From: Luteolibacter sp. LG18
GTDB taxonomy: Bacteria; Verrucomicrobiota; Verrucomicrobiia; Verrucomicrobiales; Akkermansiaceae
Direction of reading: 5' to 3'
NCBI RefSeq assembly: GCF_036322585.1
Contig: NZ_AP024600.1
Location: forward strand, 248,001-312,000
Length of the DNA stretch: 64,000 bases
The notes below the pieces were generated by a model that was not told the DNA's origin, ran no database searches, and was given only the letters and a program-made list of their open reading frames with translations. The translations under genes were made by a program, and so were the position numbers. How positions within the stretch are numbered: the first letter of the stretch is position 1; the number at the start of each line of letters is the position of its first letter. Below are positions 8,725-16,977 of this stretch, piece by piece.

Positions 8725-9819
8725 TCAGCGCCCCTGCCGACGGTTCGGCGCGGTCGTCGGTGCCGGGTTGGCACGCGGCGCGGCCGGAGTCGCGCGGGGC
8801 GGCTGGGGCGTGGAGGGCTTGTTGGCGCCGCTGCGATTCGAGCGCGGAGCGGGTTGGGCCGCCTCGCGGGCGGGCGGAGCAGGAGCCGGGGGTGGTGGCG
8901 GCGTCAGATTGAGCCCCGCACCGAGTTCCCGCCAGCAGAGGCGGGTCACCCGGTGATGGAGGGCATCCGCCGGGTTCTCGTCCTCTGAAAGCTCCGGCAG
9001 CGCCACGTAGGCGGTCTTCCGTTTGAGCTGGCCGCCCACCAGGCTGTAGATGGTGGAAAGGACCTGCTTCCGCAGGTTGGCGGGATTGTCGACCGTGAAG
9101 GACAGGGCATCCGTGGCGGGGGCTTCCTTCGCTGAGCCGGAGAGCCACAGGGCCACGGGAGCGGGACCGGTGGGATTCGGGGACTTCTTGCCCACTGCGA
9201 TGTCCACCGTGACGGCCAGAATCCCTTCGGACGCGGCCCCGATCTCGCGGGCGGCGGCTTCCAGCTCCGGCTTCAGGGCCGTTGCGGTGGCAGGGCCCGT
9301 GCCGGCGTGGATCACCACTGGAATCGCCCCCTCAGGATCGATGTTCCAAGCGGGCAGGGTCGGGCGCAGGCGTTTCACGGACGCGAGCGCGGCGGCGTAG
9401 TTCACGGGATCCGTCGAGCCGTGGTCGAGCACCCGTTCCCACGCCAGCAGGGCGCGTTGGAAAGCGCCCTTGGCCTCGAGCGCGGTAGCCAGTTTCACCA
9501 GGTGGTCGGACCCTTTCGGGGAGTCCACGGCATAGGCTTCCAACCCCGGGGCGGTCTCGATGTTCCCGAGGTCAATTTCCGGCTCCTTCGGAGCCTCCGC
9601 GGCCCCCTCGTCATTCGGGGCCTGCCCGTCGACCGCGGCCCGCTTCGGGGCATCCTGGGGCGAGGCGGGCGAGAAATCCCGGGCTGCCTCGGCGCGGACC
9701 TGGGCCAGCTTCGCCTCGGTGGGAGGCGTGGTGAAATCGTAAGTCAGAGTCCCCTGCCACCACACGAGCCCAACCACGGCCACAACCAGCAGCAACACGA
9801 TGTAAACAGGCACTCGCAC
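8725..9819 (-). CDS. Membrane-anchored protein with a proline-rich tail
   Basis: I do not recognise a family. From the GTG at 9819 it encodes about 364 residues: one N-terminal transmembrane helix (YIVLLLVVAVVGLVWW), a charged linker, a TPR-like helical part (LATALEAKGAFQRALLAWERVL), a mixed alpha/beta region and a low-complexity Pro/Ala/Arg tail. The only earlier start in frame is a TTG at 9885, inside the rplS terminator, so I prefer a GTG at 9819 or 9813; neither has a clear ribosome binding site. It lies 95 bases upstream of the YdjY gene on the same strand. Probably an envelope protein; function unknown. Confidence 0.65.
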   Translation of the reverse strand: MRVPVYIVLLLVVAVVGLVWWQGTLTYDFTTPPTEAKLAQVRAEAARDFSPASPQDAPKRAAVDGQAPNDEGAAEAPKEPEIDLGNIETAPGLEAYAVDSPKGSDHLVKLATALEAKGAFQRALLAWERVLDHGSTDPVNYAAALASVKRLRPTLPAWNIDPEGAIPVVIHAGTGPATATALKPELEAAAREIGAASEGILAVTVDIAVGKKSPNPTGPAPVALWLSGSAKEAPATDALSFTVDNPANLRKQVLSTIYSLVGGQLKRKTAYVALPELSEDENPADALHHRVTRLCWRELGAGLNLTPPPPPAPAPPAREAAQPAPRSNRSGANKPSTPQPPRATPAAPRANPAPTTAPNRRQGR

Positions 9820-9885
9820 GCGCGGAACGTGACGCGGGCCCGCACCGCCGAAAAGCGGAAACACGCGGCACCCCGTGAAAAGCAA

Positions 9886-9915
9886 AATGCCCCGCCGGAG
9901 AACCGGAGGGGCATT
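9886..9915 (-). terminator. Intrinsic terminator of rplS
   Basis: Two 13-base arms (9886-9898 and 9903-9915) pair with one mismatch around a 4-base loop. On the minus strand the hairpin is followed by TTTTGCTTTT. It lies about 20 bases past the rplS stop. Confidence 0.8.
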
Positions 9916-9935
9916 CGCGAAAATCAGGAAAAGGC

Positions 9936-10286
9936 TCAGGCCTGGTCGGCGGACTTCACCAAGAGGGCGCGCTTGCCGACACGACCGCGGAGGTAGTGCA
10001 GCTTGGCACGGCGGACCTTACCCTTGGAGGCCACTTCGATCTTGGAGATGCGCGGGGTGTGCAGCGGGAAGACGCGCTCGACGCCTTCACCGTAGGAGAT
10101 CTTGCGGACGGTGAACGAGGCGTTCACGCCGGTGCCGCGCTTGGCGATGACGAGACCGGCGAAGATCTGGACGCGCTCCTTGCCGCCTTCGACGACGCGG
10201 GTGTGGACCTTCACGGAATCACCGACGTGGAACTCGGCGACGTCCTGCTTCAACTGCTCTTGCTCGATTTTCTTGATGATGTCCAT
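9936..10286 (-). CDS. rplS: 50S ribosomal protein L19
   Basis: Protein of 116 residues, the usual length for L19, which sits at the 30S-50S interface. Recognisable segments are [53 protein letters not shown] and the basic C-terminus [19 protein letters not shown] strong AAGGAGGA precedes the ATG at 10286. A TTGCAA-17-TAGCTC promoter lies upstream and a clear terminator downstream, so it looks monocistronic. The usual rpsP-rimM-trmD neighbours are absent here. Confidence 0.97.
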   Translation of the reverse strand: MDIIKKIEQEQLKQDVAEFHVGDSVKVHTRVVEGGKERVQIFAGLVIAKRGTGVNASFTVRKISYGEGVERVFPLHTPRISKIEVASKGKVRRAKLHYLRGRVGKRALLVKSADQA

Positions 10287-10357
10287 GGGTCCTCCTTCGC
10301 TGGAAATTGGTCCTCCGAGGCGGCCTGGGAACCAGACGGTGCCACGCGGGGGCGGGA

Positions 10358-10386
10358 GAGCTAGTGGATCTTTCCCGGGATTGCAA
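10358..10386 (-). promoter_or_regulatory. Sigma70-like promoter of rplS
   Basis: On the minus strand TTGCAA (10386-10381) and TAGCTC (10363-10358) are separated by 17 bases. The leader to the rplS ATG is about 65 bases and ends with a strong purine-rich ribosome binding site. Confidence 0.5.
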
Positions 10387-10403
10387 CCGCGAAATTCACT
10401 GGA

Positions 10404-10853
10404 TCAGGCTTTTCCGTACACGGCACCGGGGTCGAAGGTGCGTCCGCCGCCCGTGAATTCAAGGGCCGCGGCCCCATCCGCGCCCTTTACCACCCGGCGA
10501 TAGAAACAGGAGCCGCGGCCGGTGTGGCAGGCTCCAGCCCCCACCTGCTCGACCACCAGCACCAGCGCGTCCTGGTCGCAATCGGTGCGGATCTCGACGA
10601 TTTTCTGGACGTGCCCGGAAGTCGCGCCCTTGTGCCAGAATTCCTTCCTGGAGCGGGACCAATAGACGGCCTCGCCGATTTCCAAGGTCCGGCGGAGGGA
10701 TTCCTCGTTCATATAGGCGAGCATCAGCGGCTCACGGGTGACGAAGTCGATGGCCATGGCGGCGATCAGTCCATCGGCGTCGAATTTCGGGGCGAAAGCG
10801 GCGCCCTCCTCGATCTCGACCTTGTTTCCACGGGGTGCGAACACGGGATTCAT
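10404..10853 (-). CDS. hisI: Phosphoribosyl-AMP cyclohydrolase
   Basis: Third step of histidine biosynthesis: opens the adenine ring of phosphoribosyl-AMP. The 149-residue protein contains the HisI core [37 protein letters not shown], the metal site TDCDQDA and [13 protein letters not shown], with the zinc and magnesium ligands in place. There is no fused HisE pyrophosphohydrolase domain. I start at the ATG at 10853; longer versions of the frame run into the divergent holB gene. hisA is about 9 kb away, so the his genes are scattered. Confidence 0.95.
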   Translation of the reverse strand: MNPVFAPRGNKVEIEEGAAFAPKFDADGLIAAMAIDFVTREPLMLAYMNEESLRRTLEIGEAVYWSRSRKEFWHKGATSGHVQKIVEIRTDCDQDALVLVVEQVGAGACHTGRGSCFYRRVVKGADGAAALEFTGGGRTFDPGAVYGKA

Positions 10854-10937
10854 GGCGGGACCGTGCAACCGGTCCCCCGCCCTGCCAAGCGCCAAGTGTT
10901 GACCGGACCGGCAGCGGCGGGCCAGCATCCGCCCGGA

Positions 10938-11951
10938 ATGGCATACTCGGCGGATCACGCATATCAATTGGTGGAAGCAGCCCACAAACGCGGGCGGCTG
11001 GCGCATGCCTTCCTGATCAGCGGGGCCCGTGGCAGTGGCAAGGAAGCCCTCACTGCCCGCATCATCCAGCTCGTGAACGGCGCGGAGCAGTCCGGCGGCG
11101 GCTTCGATCTTTTCGGCGAAGCCGTGGCCGTGGAGACCCCGCCGCTGGACGATCTGGAGGGCCAGTGGGTGCACATCCTGCGCCCGCGCATGAAATCCCG
11201 CCGCATCGCCGTGGACGCGATCCGCGACCTGGAGCGCCCGCTCCGGCTGACCGCCCCGGAGGGGAAATGGAAGGTCGGCGTGGTTGCCGAGGCGGACCGG
11301 ATGGGCGTGGAAGCCTCCAATGCCTTCTTAAAGACCCTCGAGGAACCGCCGGACCGCACCCTGCTGCTGCTGCTGACCTCCAATCCACAGGCCCTGCTGC
11401 CCACGATCCTCTCCCGCTGTGTCCGCCTCCCTCTGCTCGGCGGGGTCGGACTGGAGGCCGAAGGCGGCCATGAGCTCGTCGGCGCCCTGGACAAGGCCAC
11501 CGCCAATGGCCTCGGCAGCCCCCGCGTGGCCCTGACCATCAAGGCGATCTTCGGTTCCCTCCTTGAACAACGCCGTGAAACGGCCAACGCCGCCGCCGAA
11601 GCCGCCCTCAAGGAGGAGGAACAGGCTTACAAGCAGGTCACGGAAGGCGACTGGCTGAAGCGCCGCGAGGAATTCCACAAAGCCGCGGCGGAATCCGAGT
11701 ATCTGGAAGCCCGCGGCCGCCTCTTCGACGTGCTCACGGCCTGGATGGCCGACGTGCTGCGGGTGAAGGCCGGATCCGGCGGCCTCGATTTCCCGGACTC
11801 CAGCGCCGCCCTCCAGCGCGTGGCGGGAAACGAGACGGAAGAACGCCTGCTCAAACGGATGGACGCCCTGGAGACCCTCCGCCGCTCGCTGGACACCAAC
11901 GCGCAGGAGCAGCTTGCCCTGGAGGTCGGCTTCCTCCGCGCCTTCGGCTGA
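10938..11951 (+). CDS. holB: DNA polymerase III delta' subunit (HolB-like)
   Basis: Clamp-loader subunit of 337 residues. It has the AAA+ fold of DnaX/HolB proteins: [18 protein letters not shown] (P-loop region), [41 protein letters not shown] and the sensor/arginine-finger stretch [10 protein letters not shown]. The zinc-binding Cys cluster of DnaX proteins is absent, as expected for delta'. The C-terminal third is helical. I start at the ATG at 10938, which puts the first helix ([21 protein letters not shown]) at the N-terminus. It is divergent from hisI with about 85 bases between. Confidence 0.88.
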   Translation: MAYSADHAYQLVEAAHKRGRLAHAFLISGARGSGKEALTARIIQLVNGAEQSGGGFDLFGEAVAVETPPLDDLEGQWVHILRPRMKSRRIAVDAIRDLERPLRLTAPEGKWKVGVVAEADRMGVEASNAFLKTLEEPPDRTLLLLLTSNPQALLPTILSRCVRLPLLGGVGLEAEGGHELVGALDKATANGLGSPRVALTIKAIFGSLLEQRRETANAAAEAALKEEEQAYKQVTEGDWLKRREEFHKAAAESEYLEARGRLFDVLTAWMADVLRVKAGSGGLDFPDSSAALQRVAGNETEERLLKRMDALETLRRSLDTNAQEQLALEVGFLRAFG

Positions 11952-12085
11952 CGCCGGGACCAAGATATGCAAAAGGGAACCGCGCCACACATGATGCGCG
12001 GCGCGCCCCCTGTCTTGCACACCCCGGAGACCCAATTCATCCAGTTATGATAATCCGGATCTCCAAGGGCGGAATGTGATGCCCA

Positions 12086-13054
12086 TCAGTAGGTGATGAA
12101 GGTGCCGCTCACGTGGGTGAAGTTCGAATCGATCCAGAGCGAATTGAAGGAGCTGGCGGCCCCGGTGATGAAGCCATTGGTGCCGCAATCCTCGAATTCA
12201 GCGCAATCGGCGAAGGTGCCGACGACGTTGACCTTGTCGCTCTTGCCGGGCCCGACTTCGACCATCAGCTTTTCAGCGAAGGCCATGTTGAGCTTGAGCT
12301 GGTCGGTATCGGAACCCGTGTCGATGCAGAACCGCTCGCACCCGAAGTTGGGCAGCGATCCGACTTGCACGGCCACGTCATCCTTGCCGCTGCCGCCGGT
12401 GACTTCCAGTTTCTTGACTTGGAAGTTCTGGACGACGATGCGGTCGTTCCCGGAGCAGCCCGCGATGGTCGACCACTTGCTGGACGAGCCGCCGCTGGTC
12501 TGCGCCTTGGTGGTCAGCAGATCGGAGTCAACGGTATTGGGAGACCAATAGGCGTTGTACAACACGACCAAATTGTTCACCCAGAGCGAGTCGTTGCCGT
12601 CGTCACCCTTCAAGCGGAGATACCCGCCGGAACTGCTGACCTCCTCGCTCTGCAGACCCTCCGCAACGATGGAATACCCACCGATGGTGAGGTTGTTCAG
12701 CGCGACATTGTCGTTCCCGGAACCCATGTAAATGCACAGTGATTTCGGGATGATGCCGTCCTGGACCACGAGGCCGTCATTGCCGCCCTTCATGTCGATG
12801 CGGATGCCGCAGTAGACAGGATCGAAATCCTGATAGCTGCTGCCGTTGATTTTCGTGGAGCCGGCCAGGCTGGATACCCGCCAGGTGGAAGGCCCGATCT
12901 GCCGCACTCCGACGTTGTCCGCGGAGCTGGTGCCGCAAATCACGAGGTCACCACCGTCCAGATAGGCATTCACGTTGCCGCCCCGCGCGAGCGGAGCAGC
13001 CAGAAATGCAGCCGCACAGGCCGCGCGGAAAACACAAGACTGGGATTTGTTCAT
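12086..13054 (-). CDS. Secreted RTX-like beta-roll repeat protein
   Basis: Protein of 322 residues with a signal peptide (MNKSQSCVFRAACAAAFLAA). After it come at least seven degenerate GGxGxD-type repeats: KGGNDGLVV, GSGNDNVAL, GDDGNDSLWV, GCSGNDRIVV, GGSGKDDVAV, DTGSDTDQL and GPGKSDKV. These repeats bind calcium and build a parallel beta-roll. There is a Sec signal rather than a C-terminal type I signal, and no catalytic domain. The ATG at 13054 follows GGAG with good spacing and a strong promoter. The gene and its upstream region are visibly less GC-rich than the neighbours. Role unknown; possibly surface or matrix. Confidence 0.8.
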   Translation of the reverse strand: MNKSQSCVFRAACAAAFLAAPLARGGNVNAYLDGGDLVICGTSSADNVGVRQIGPSTWRVSSLAGSTKINGSSYQDFDPVYCGIRIDMKGGNDGLVVQDGIIPKSLCIYMGSGNDNVALNNLTIGGYSIVAEGLQSEEVSSSGGYLRLKGDDGNDSLWVNNLVVLYNAYWSPNTVDSDLLTTKAQTSGGSSSKWSTIAGCSGNDRIVVQNFQVKKLEVTGGSGKDDVAVQVGSLPNFGCERFCIDTGSDTDQLKLNMAFAEKLMVEVGPGKSDKVNVVGTFADCAEFEDCGTNGFITGAASSFNSLWIDSNFTHVSGTFITY

Positions 13055-13081
13055 TGTTTTCTCCTTTGTTGGGGGATGGCC

Positions 13082-13110
13082 TGTATATGACTTCGGGAAA
13101 AGAATGTCAA
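13082..13110 (-). promoter_or_regulatory. Strong sigma70-like promoter of the RTX-like gene
   Basis: On the minus strand a perfect TTGACA (13110-13105) and TATACA (13087-13082) are separated by 17 bases. The leader is about 20 bases and carries AAAGGAG before the ATG at 13054. The -35 box is one arm of the palindrome at 13105-13121, which suggests regulation by occlusion. Confidence 0.7.
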
Positions 13111-13121
13111 CTTGTTTGACA
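13105..13121. promoter_or_regulatory. Inverted repeat overlapping the -35 box
   Basis: TGTCAA and TTGACA form perfect 6-base arms around 5 bases. One arm is the -35 element of the RTX-like gene. Possible operator. Confidence 0.45.
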
Positions 13122-13132
13122 ACAATAAGATA

Positions 13133-13167
13133 TGTAAGCAAACCAATAAGTATCACTTTTGCTTACA
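13133..13167. promoter_or_regulatory. Inverted repeat upstream of the RTX-like gene
   Basis: Perfect 10-base arms TGTAAGCAAA (13133-13142) and TTTGCTTACA (13158-13167) lie around a 15-base AT-rich spacer. A third, smaller inverted repeat (ATGTCC/GGACAT) lies at 13184-13204. The 13070-13210 region is AT-rich in an otherwise GC-rich window, consistent with a regulatory region shared by two divergent genes. Confidence 0.5.
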
Positions 13168-13266
13168 TTCCCCAAAACGTAACATGTCCCACAATTTCGG
13201 ACATTTGAGCCGCGAGACTTGTTTCTTCCTTCCACCCGGCGGGGATCGGGTGTTCAATGACCGCTG

Positions 13267-14373
13267 GTGTCTTCGCGGCAACATCCCCCTGTGCCTCAGA
13301 CCAACCGGCCCTCCCGCCGCATCCTGATCGGGACCGCCGTGCTGCTGGTCGGGGCCGCCACGGCCATGTGGTTCCATGCGAACAAGGATCCCGGCACAAC
13401 CGACGGAGATGTGGACTCCGCTTCCCCCACTCGGACCACCTCGTCTCCCTCCCGCCCCCGGCCGGTCGCGGATGTGGAAGCGGTGCCTCCCGGGACCCGC
13501 ATTCCCGAGCCTCCCGCCGGAAAGGCCTGGGGGCCTTCGTTGAAAGCAGCCTTGGCCGAAATCTTCGCCCTCACCAACGAGAACGAGCGCGACAGGCGCC
13601 TCCAGGCAGCCGCCGACGCGGTGGATCTGGCCGACGCGCCCGCCATCCTCTCCTACCTCATGGCTTTCGATGAGGACGACCTGGCCTCCAACCTGGTGGC
13701 CGAGCTCGACAACCGGATCCTGGCACGTTGGGCCGAGAAGAACCTGAAAGCCGCCTCGGAGTGGGCTGCCACCGCGCGCGATGGAACGATGCGGGAGGAT
13801 GCGATCCAAACGGTCATCCGGGTCTCCGCCGCCGCGGACGTCGGGGAGGCGGAGAAATGGGCCCGCGCCATCCCGGACGAGGCCGGCCGCGCCTTTGCCC
13901 TGGGGGCCTTGATCGAGGACCGGACGGCCGAACATCCCTCGGACGCCCTGCGGCTCCTCAAGGAGCTCCCAGCCGAGGACGCCAATCCGAAGCGGGATAT
14001 CCTGATCAACATCTCCGCGGCGGGCTGGGCCCACGACGATCCCGCCGCCGCCACCGAATGGGCTCGGAAGTTGGAAGATTCCCCTCTCAAGGCCCAGGTG
14101 ATCTCGGGTATCGCGATCACCATGGCGGAGAAGGATCCCGCGGCAGCCGCGGCCTTGGCAGTGACCGAGATGCCAGCGGGACAGGCGCAATCGGATACGG
14201 TCGTCAGCCTCGTCCAGCGCTGGGCCCTCCAGGATCCGGAGAAAGCCGCCGCCTGGGTGGAGCAATTCCCCGCTGGCACGATGAAAAGCGCGGCGACCCG
14301 CACGCTGGTGGCGGCGTGGACCCTCAAGGAGCCGGACAAAGCCACCGCTTGGGGCAAGACCCAGTCACCGTGA
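13267..14373 (+). CDS. Membrane-anchored alpha-helical repeat protein
   Basis: Protein of up to 368 residues with an N-terminal transmembrane helix (RRILIGTAVLLVGAATAMW), a Ser/Thr/Pro linker and then tandem helical repeats of about 30 residues. The repeats have the pattern D-P-x-A-A-x-W-x-x-x-L/F-P (examples: DPAAATEWARKLEDSP, DPEKAAAWVEQFPAG and EPDKATAWGK). Such repeats are common in secreted or anchored verrucomicrobial proteins and usually mediate protein contacts. The start may be the GTG at 13267 or the one at 13291. It ends 3 bases before a convergent gene and is divergent from the RTX-like gene. Function unknown. Confidence 0.72.
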   Translation: MSSRQHPPVPQTNRPSRRILIGTAVLLVGAATAMWFHANKDPGTTDGDVDSASPTRTTSSPSRPRPVADVEAVPPGTRIPEPPAGKAWGPSLKAALAEIFALTNENERDRRLQAAADAVDLADAPAILSYLMAFDEDDLASNLVAELDNRILARWAEKNLKAASEWAATARDGTMREDAIQTVIRVSAAADVGEAEKWARAIPDEAGRAFALGALIEDRTAEHPSDALRLLKELPAEDANPKRDILINISAAGWAHDDPAAATEWARKLEDSPLKAQVISGIAITMAEKDPAAAAALAVTEMPAGQAQSDTVVSLVQRWALQDPEKAAAWVEQFPAGTMKSAATRTLVAAWTLKEPDKATAWGKTQSP

Positions 14374-14376
14374 GCC

Positions 14377-14943
14377 TCAAAACTCGCCGCCCACGGCCGA
14401 ATCATCGGGCGTGGCGGAGCCTTCCAGCAGCCGGTCCAGTCCGCTGATCACCGTGAGAATACCGTCCCCCCAGCGTTGCAAGGCCCACGCCGGGCCCGCC
14501 AGTTCAAGGAGGTGATCAAGCGCCTCATGAGTCACGTAGGGCTCCAGCCCGTAGCCCACCATCAGCGAACCCTCGATCCGACCCGGATCGATCATCAGCA
14601 GGATGGTGTGGTTTTCCGCCCCACGATGGCTGTCACCGGCAAACGACGCCGCATTGAAAACCCAGAACGCGTGAAGCCCGAAGGGATGCTCCGGAGGAAA
14701 CGTGTGGATCACCACCTGGACCGTGACCTGCGGGAACTTCCGCTCCAGCGTGTCGATCGCCCGTTTCACCTTTCCCAGCTCGGCGGAGGACAGCAACCGG
14801 CCGCCATCGGAGATCCCGGTGGACAACCGCGGCAAAGCCCCCAGCAGGGCGGAAGCCCGCGGGAAGGTCACCCGGCACGCCGGACACTCCGGCGCACCGG
14901 CGGCGAGCGGGGATCGGCAGAACGGGCACAACATCGGCGGCAC
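14377..14943 (-). CDS. Zinc-ribbon plus TPM (TLP18.3/Psb32/MOLO-1) domain protein
   Basis: Protein of 188 residues. The N-terminus carries two CxxC knuckles (CPFCRSPL and CPACRVTF), forming a zinc ribbon. The rest matches a TPM domain: SSAELGKVKRAIDTLERKF, VQVVIHTF, NHTILLMIDPGRIEGSLMVGYGLEPYV and a C-terminal helix with WGDGILTVISGLDRLL. TPM domains are usually exported and membrane anchored. This one has no signal peptide or transmembrane segment, so it is predicted to be cytoplasmic. Function in this arrangement is unknown. Confidence 0.75.
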   Translation of the reverse strand: MPPMLCPFCRSPLAAGAPECPACRVTFPRASALLGALPRLSTGISDGGRLLSSAELGKVKRAIDTLERKFPQVTVQVVIHTFPPEHPFGLHAFWVFNAASFAGDSHRGAENHTILLMIDPGRIEGSLMVGYGLEPYVTHEALDHLLELAGPAWALQRWGDGILTVISGLDRLLEGSATPDDSAVGGEF

Positions 14944-14988
14944 TCTAACCGATGCCCGCCGGATGGAAAGCGCGCATCGGCGGCGGGA

Positions 14989-15474
14989 TCACTGGATCGC
15001 CACCACCATGCGCTCGTTCTGATTCCGGTAGATTTCGTATTCGCCCGGCCCGGTGTAGTGGAGCTTCACCGAGAACAAGGTCACCGGTCCTCCGATCGTC
15101 AACCCGTTGCCGTCAGCGCCTCTGGCCAGTGGCCGGGAATCCGGGTCTGAAACACTCACGCAGAGGCTGGCATCCTCCCCGGACCACGCATTGAGTTCCA
15201 CCAGCATTCGCCGGTGATCTGTCGAAACCAAGGTCGCCAGGGAGTAAAAGCGTTCCCCTGCATTCATGTTCTCCACCGCCGCCGGGACGGTCACCGTGGC
15301 CGTGGTCGCGCCGTCGCCCAAAGCCACGAGTTTCATGGTGACTTTCCGCGTCTCCTTCGGCTTGGAAGCTTCCGCTGGCTTCGCGGGCTCCGGTTCACCA
15401 TGCAGGAGGACAGGGAAGCTGGCACACGCCCCAAACAGGACGACAAGAGACAGGAGTTGGAAACGACGGGTCAT
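14989..15474 (-). CDS. Secreted hypothetical protein
   Basis: Protein of 161 residues with a signal peptide (LLSLVVLFGACASFPVLLHG), a Lys/Pro/Glu linker and one beta-rich domain of about 120 residues ending in GPGEYEIYRNQNERMVVAIQ. GACAS could be read as a lipobox, but cleavage after LLHG is equally possible. A good ribosome binding site (TAGGAG) precedes the ATG. A 7-base inverted repeat lies just upstream at 15489-15511. I recognise no family. Confidence 0.65.
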   Translation of the reverse strand: MTRRFQLLSLVVLFGACASFPVLLHGEPEPAKPAEASKPKETRKVTMKLVALGDGATTATVTVPAAVENMNAGERFYSLATLVSTDHRRMLVELNAWSGEDASLCVSVSDPDSRPLARGADGNGLTIGGPVTLFSVKLHYTGPGEYEIYRNQNERMVVAIQ

Positions 15475-15488
15475 GCTCCTATTGTGAC

Positions 15489-15511
15489 TGAATGAACCAT
15501 CCGGTCATTCA
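15489..15511. promoter_or_regulatory. Inverted repeat upstream of the secreted hypothetical gene
   Basis: TGAATGA and TCATTCA form perfect 7-base arms around 9 bases, 15 to 37 bases before the ATG at 15474. Possible operator in the region shared with fabG; no convincing -35/-10 pair was seen beside it. Confidence 0.35.
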
Positions 15512-15613
15512 ATGATATTCGCCATCGTGGAAGCGGACCTTTCTCATCTGGCCGAGAGCCCTCCGCTTTGATCTTGGCACCCCGGCTCCCCCGCCCCACG
15601 CTCCGCGCCACAC

Positions 15614-16360
15614 ATGCAACGCTTTGCCAACAAAACGGCCGTGGTGACCGGCGCCGGACGCGGCATCGGCCAGGAAATCGCCAAGGCCCTCGCCGCCGAG
15701 GGCGCGAAGGTCGCCGTCGTGAGCCGCAGCGAGTCGAGCTGCTCGAAGGCCGCCGAGGAGATCAACGCCCTCTATCCCGGCTCCGCCACCGCCTACGCCG
15801 TGGACGTGGCCGACCACGCCGCCGTGCAGGAACTCGCCAAGAAGATCGGCGACGAGCTCGGCACCGTGAACATCCTCGTGAACAACGCCGGCGTCACCCG
15901 CGACGGCCTGCTGATGCGCATGAAGGAAGAGGACTGGGACACCGTGCTCGACACCAACCTCAAGGGCGCCTTCAACACCGTGAAGGGCTTCATGCGCGTG
16001 CTGATGAAGGCGGAGGACGCCCGCATCATCAACATCGCCTCCGTGATCGGCCTGATCGGCAACGCCGGCCAGGCGAACTACTCCGCCTCGAAGGCCGGCC
16101 TGATCGGCTACACCAAGGCGGTGGCCCGTGAGCTCTCCGGCCGCAAGGTGACCTGCAACGCGATCGCCCCCGGCTTCATCACCACCGACATGACCGACGA
16201 GCTGCCGGAAGCCGTCCGCGCCGAAGTGCTCAAGAAGATCCCGCTCGGTGATTTCGGCAAGACCGATGACATCTCCGCCGCGGTGCTCTTCCTCGCCAGC
16301 CCGGCCGCCCGCTACATCACCGGCCAGGTGCTGGCGGTCGATGGCGGCATGACCATGTAA
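15614..16360 (+). CDS. fabG: 3-oxoacyl-[acyl-carrier-protein] reductase
   Basis: NADPH-dependent reduction of 3-oxoacyl-ACP in fatty-acid elongation. The 248-residue protein is a textbook short-chain dehydrogenase: TGAGRGIGQEIA cofactor loop near residue 12, NILVNNAGVTRDGLLMRM, and a catalytic Ser in NIASVIG followed by YSASK. APGFITTDMTDELPE and the C-terminus GQVLAVDGGMTM are FabG-typical. sixA follows after 13 bases and is probably co-transcribed. The rest of a fab cluster is not nearby. Confidence 0.95.
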   Translation: MQRFANKTAVVTGAGRGIGQEIAKALAAEGAKVAVVSRSESSCSKAAEEINALYPGSATAYAVDVADHAAVQELAKKIGDELGTVNILVNNAGVTRDGLLMRMKEEDWDTVLDTNLKGAFNTVKGFMRVLMKAEDARIINIASVIGLIGNAGQANYSASKAGLIGYTKAVARELSGRKVTCNAIAPGFITTDMTDELPEAVRAEVLKKIPLGDFGKTDDISAAVLFLASPAARYITGQVLAVDGGMTM

Positions 16361-16373
16361 CCCATCCCCGCCG

Positions 16374-16847
16374 ATGGAACTGATCCTTCTCCGCCACGGC
16401 AAAGCCGAAGACCACGGACACCCCGGGGGCGACGGCGAACGCGCGCTGGTGGAGAAGGGCTACGAACAAGCCCGCCGCGCCGGTGAACTGGCGAAGGCGG
16501 CGGGTTTCGCACCGGACCTCGTGCTCACCAGCCCGCTGGTCCGCGCCCGCCAGACGGCGGAAACCTTTTGCGAAGCCGCTGGGATCGCCGCGCCGCTGAT
16601 CCAGCCGTGGATCGCCTGCGGCATGCGCGCCGACACCGCGCTCAACGAGCTGCGGGCGTTCTCCAACTTCCGGCGCGTGGCCATCGTCGGCCATGAGCCG
16701 GACCTCTCCAGCCTGATCGAGTTTCTTCTCGGTGCCAGCGGTGGCGCGGTGGACGTGAAGAAGGGCGCGCTCGCGTGCCTCGATGTGGCACCCTCGGGAC
16801 GCCGCGGGCGGTTGCTGTTTCTGATCCCGCCGAAGCTGGCTGAGTAG
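16374..16847 (+). CDS. sixA: Phosphohistidine phosphatase SixA family
   Basis: Histidine-phosphatase-superfamily protein of 157 residues. RHGKAE near the N-terminus carries the phospho-accepting His, DLVLTSPLVRARQTAE is the second conserved block and VGHEPDLSSL holds the second catalytic His. SixA enzymes remove phosphate from His on phosphotransfer proteins. The gene follows fabG closely. Its TAG stop is the first three bases of the palindromic element at 16845-16977, so the element's insertion or spread may have set the C-terminus. Confidence 0.88.
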   Translation: MELILLRHGKAEDHGHPGGDGERALVEKGYEQARRAGELAKAAGFAPDLVLTSPLVRARQTAETFCEAAGIAAPLIQPWIACGMRADTALNELRAFSNFRRVAIVGHEPDLSSLIEFLLGASGGAVDVKKGALACLDVAPSGRRGRLLFLIPPKLAE

Positions 16848-16977
16848 CACAAGCATTCCTTGCTTGTGAGTGTGAACGGCTCGATGGCCGGGGAGTATCC
16901 AAACCATCCGCCGGGATCGTTTGGGGATCTCCAACAACGCGGACTCCACCCGCTCACAAACAGGAATGTTTGTGCTA
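16845..16977. repeat. REPIN-like palindromic element 2, spanning two stop codons
   Basis: Imperfect inverted arms lie at 16845-16870 and 16953-16977. Both outer ends read TAGCACAA when viewed outward-in. The left TAG is the stop of sixA and the right TAG (minus strand) is the stop of the M48-like gene. Each arm has an internal hairpin with a CATTCC core. The inner region (ATCCAAAC and GTTTGGGGAT) also pairs, so the whole element can fold into one long branched hairpin. Confidence 0.85.
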
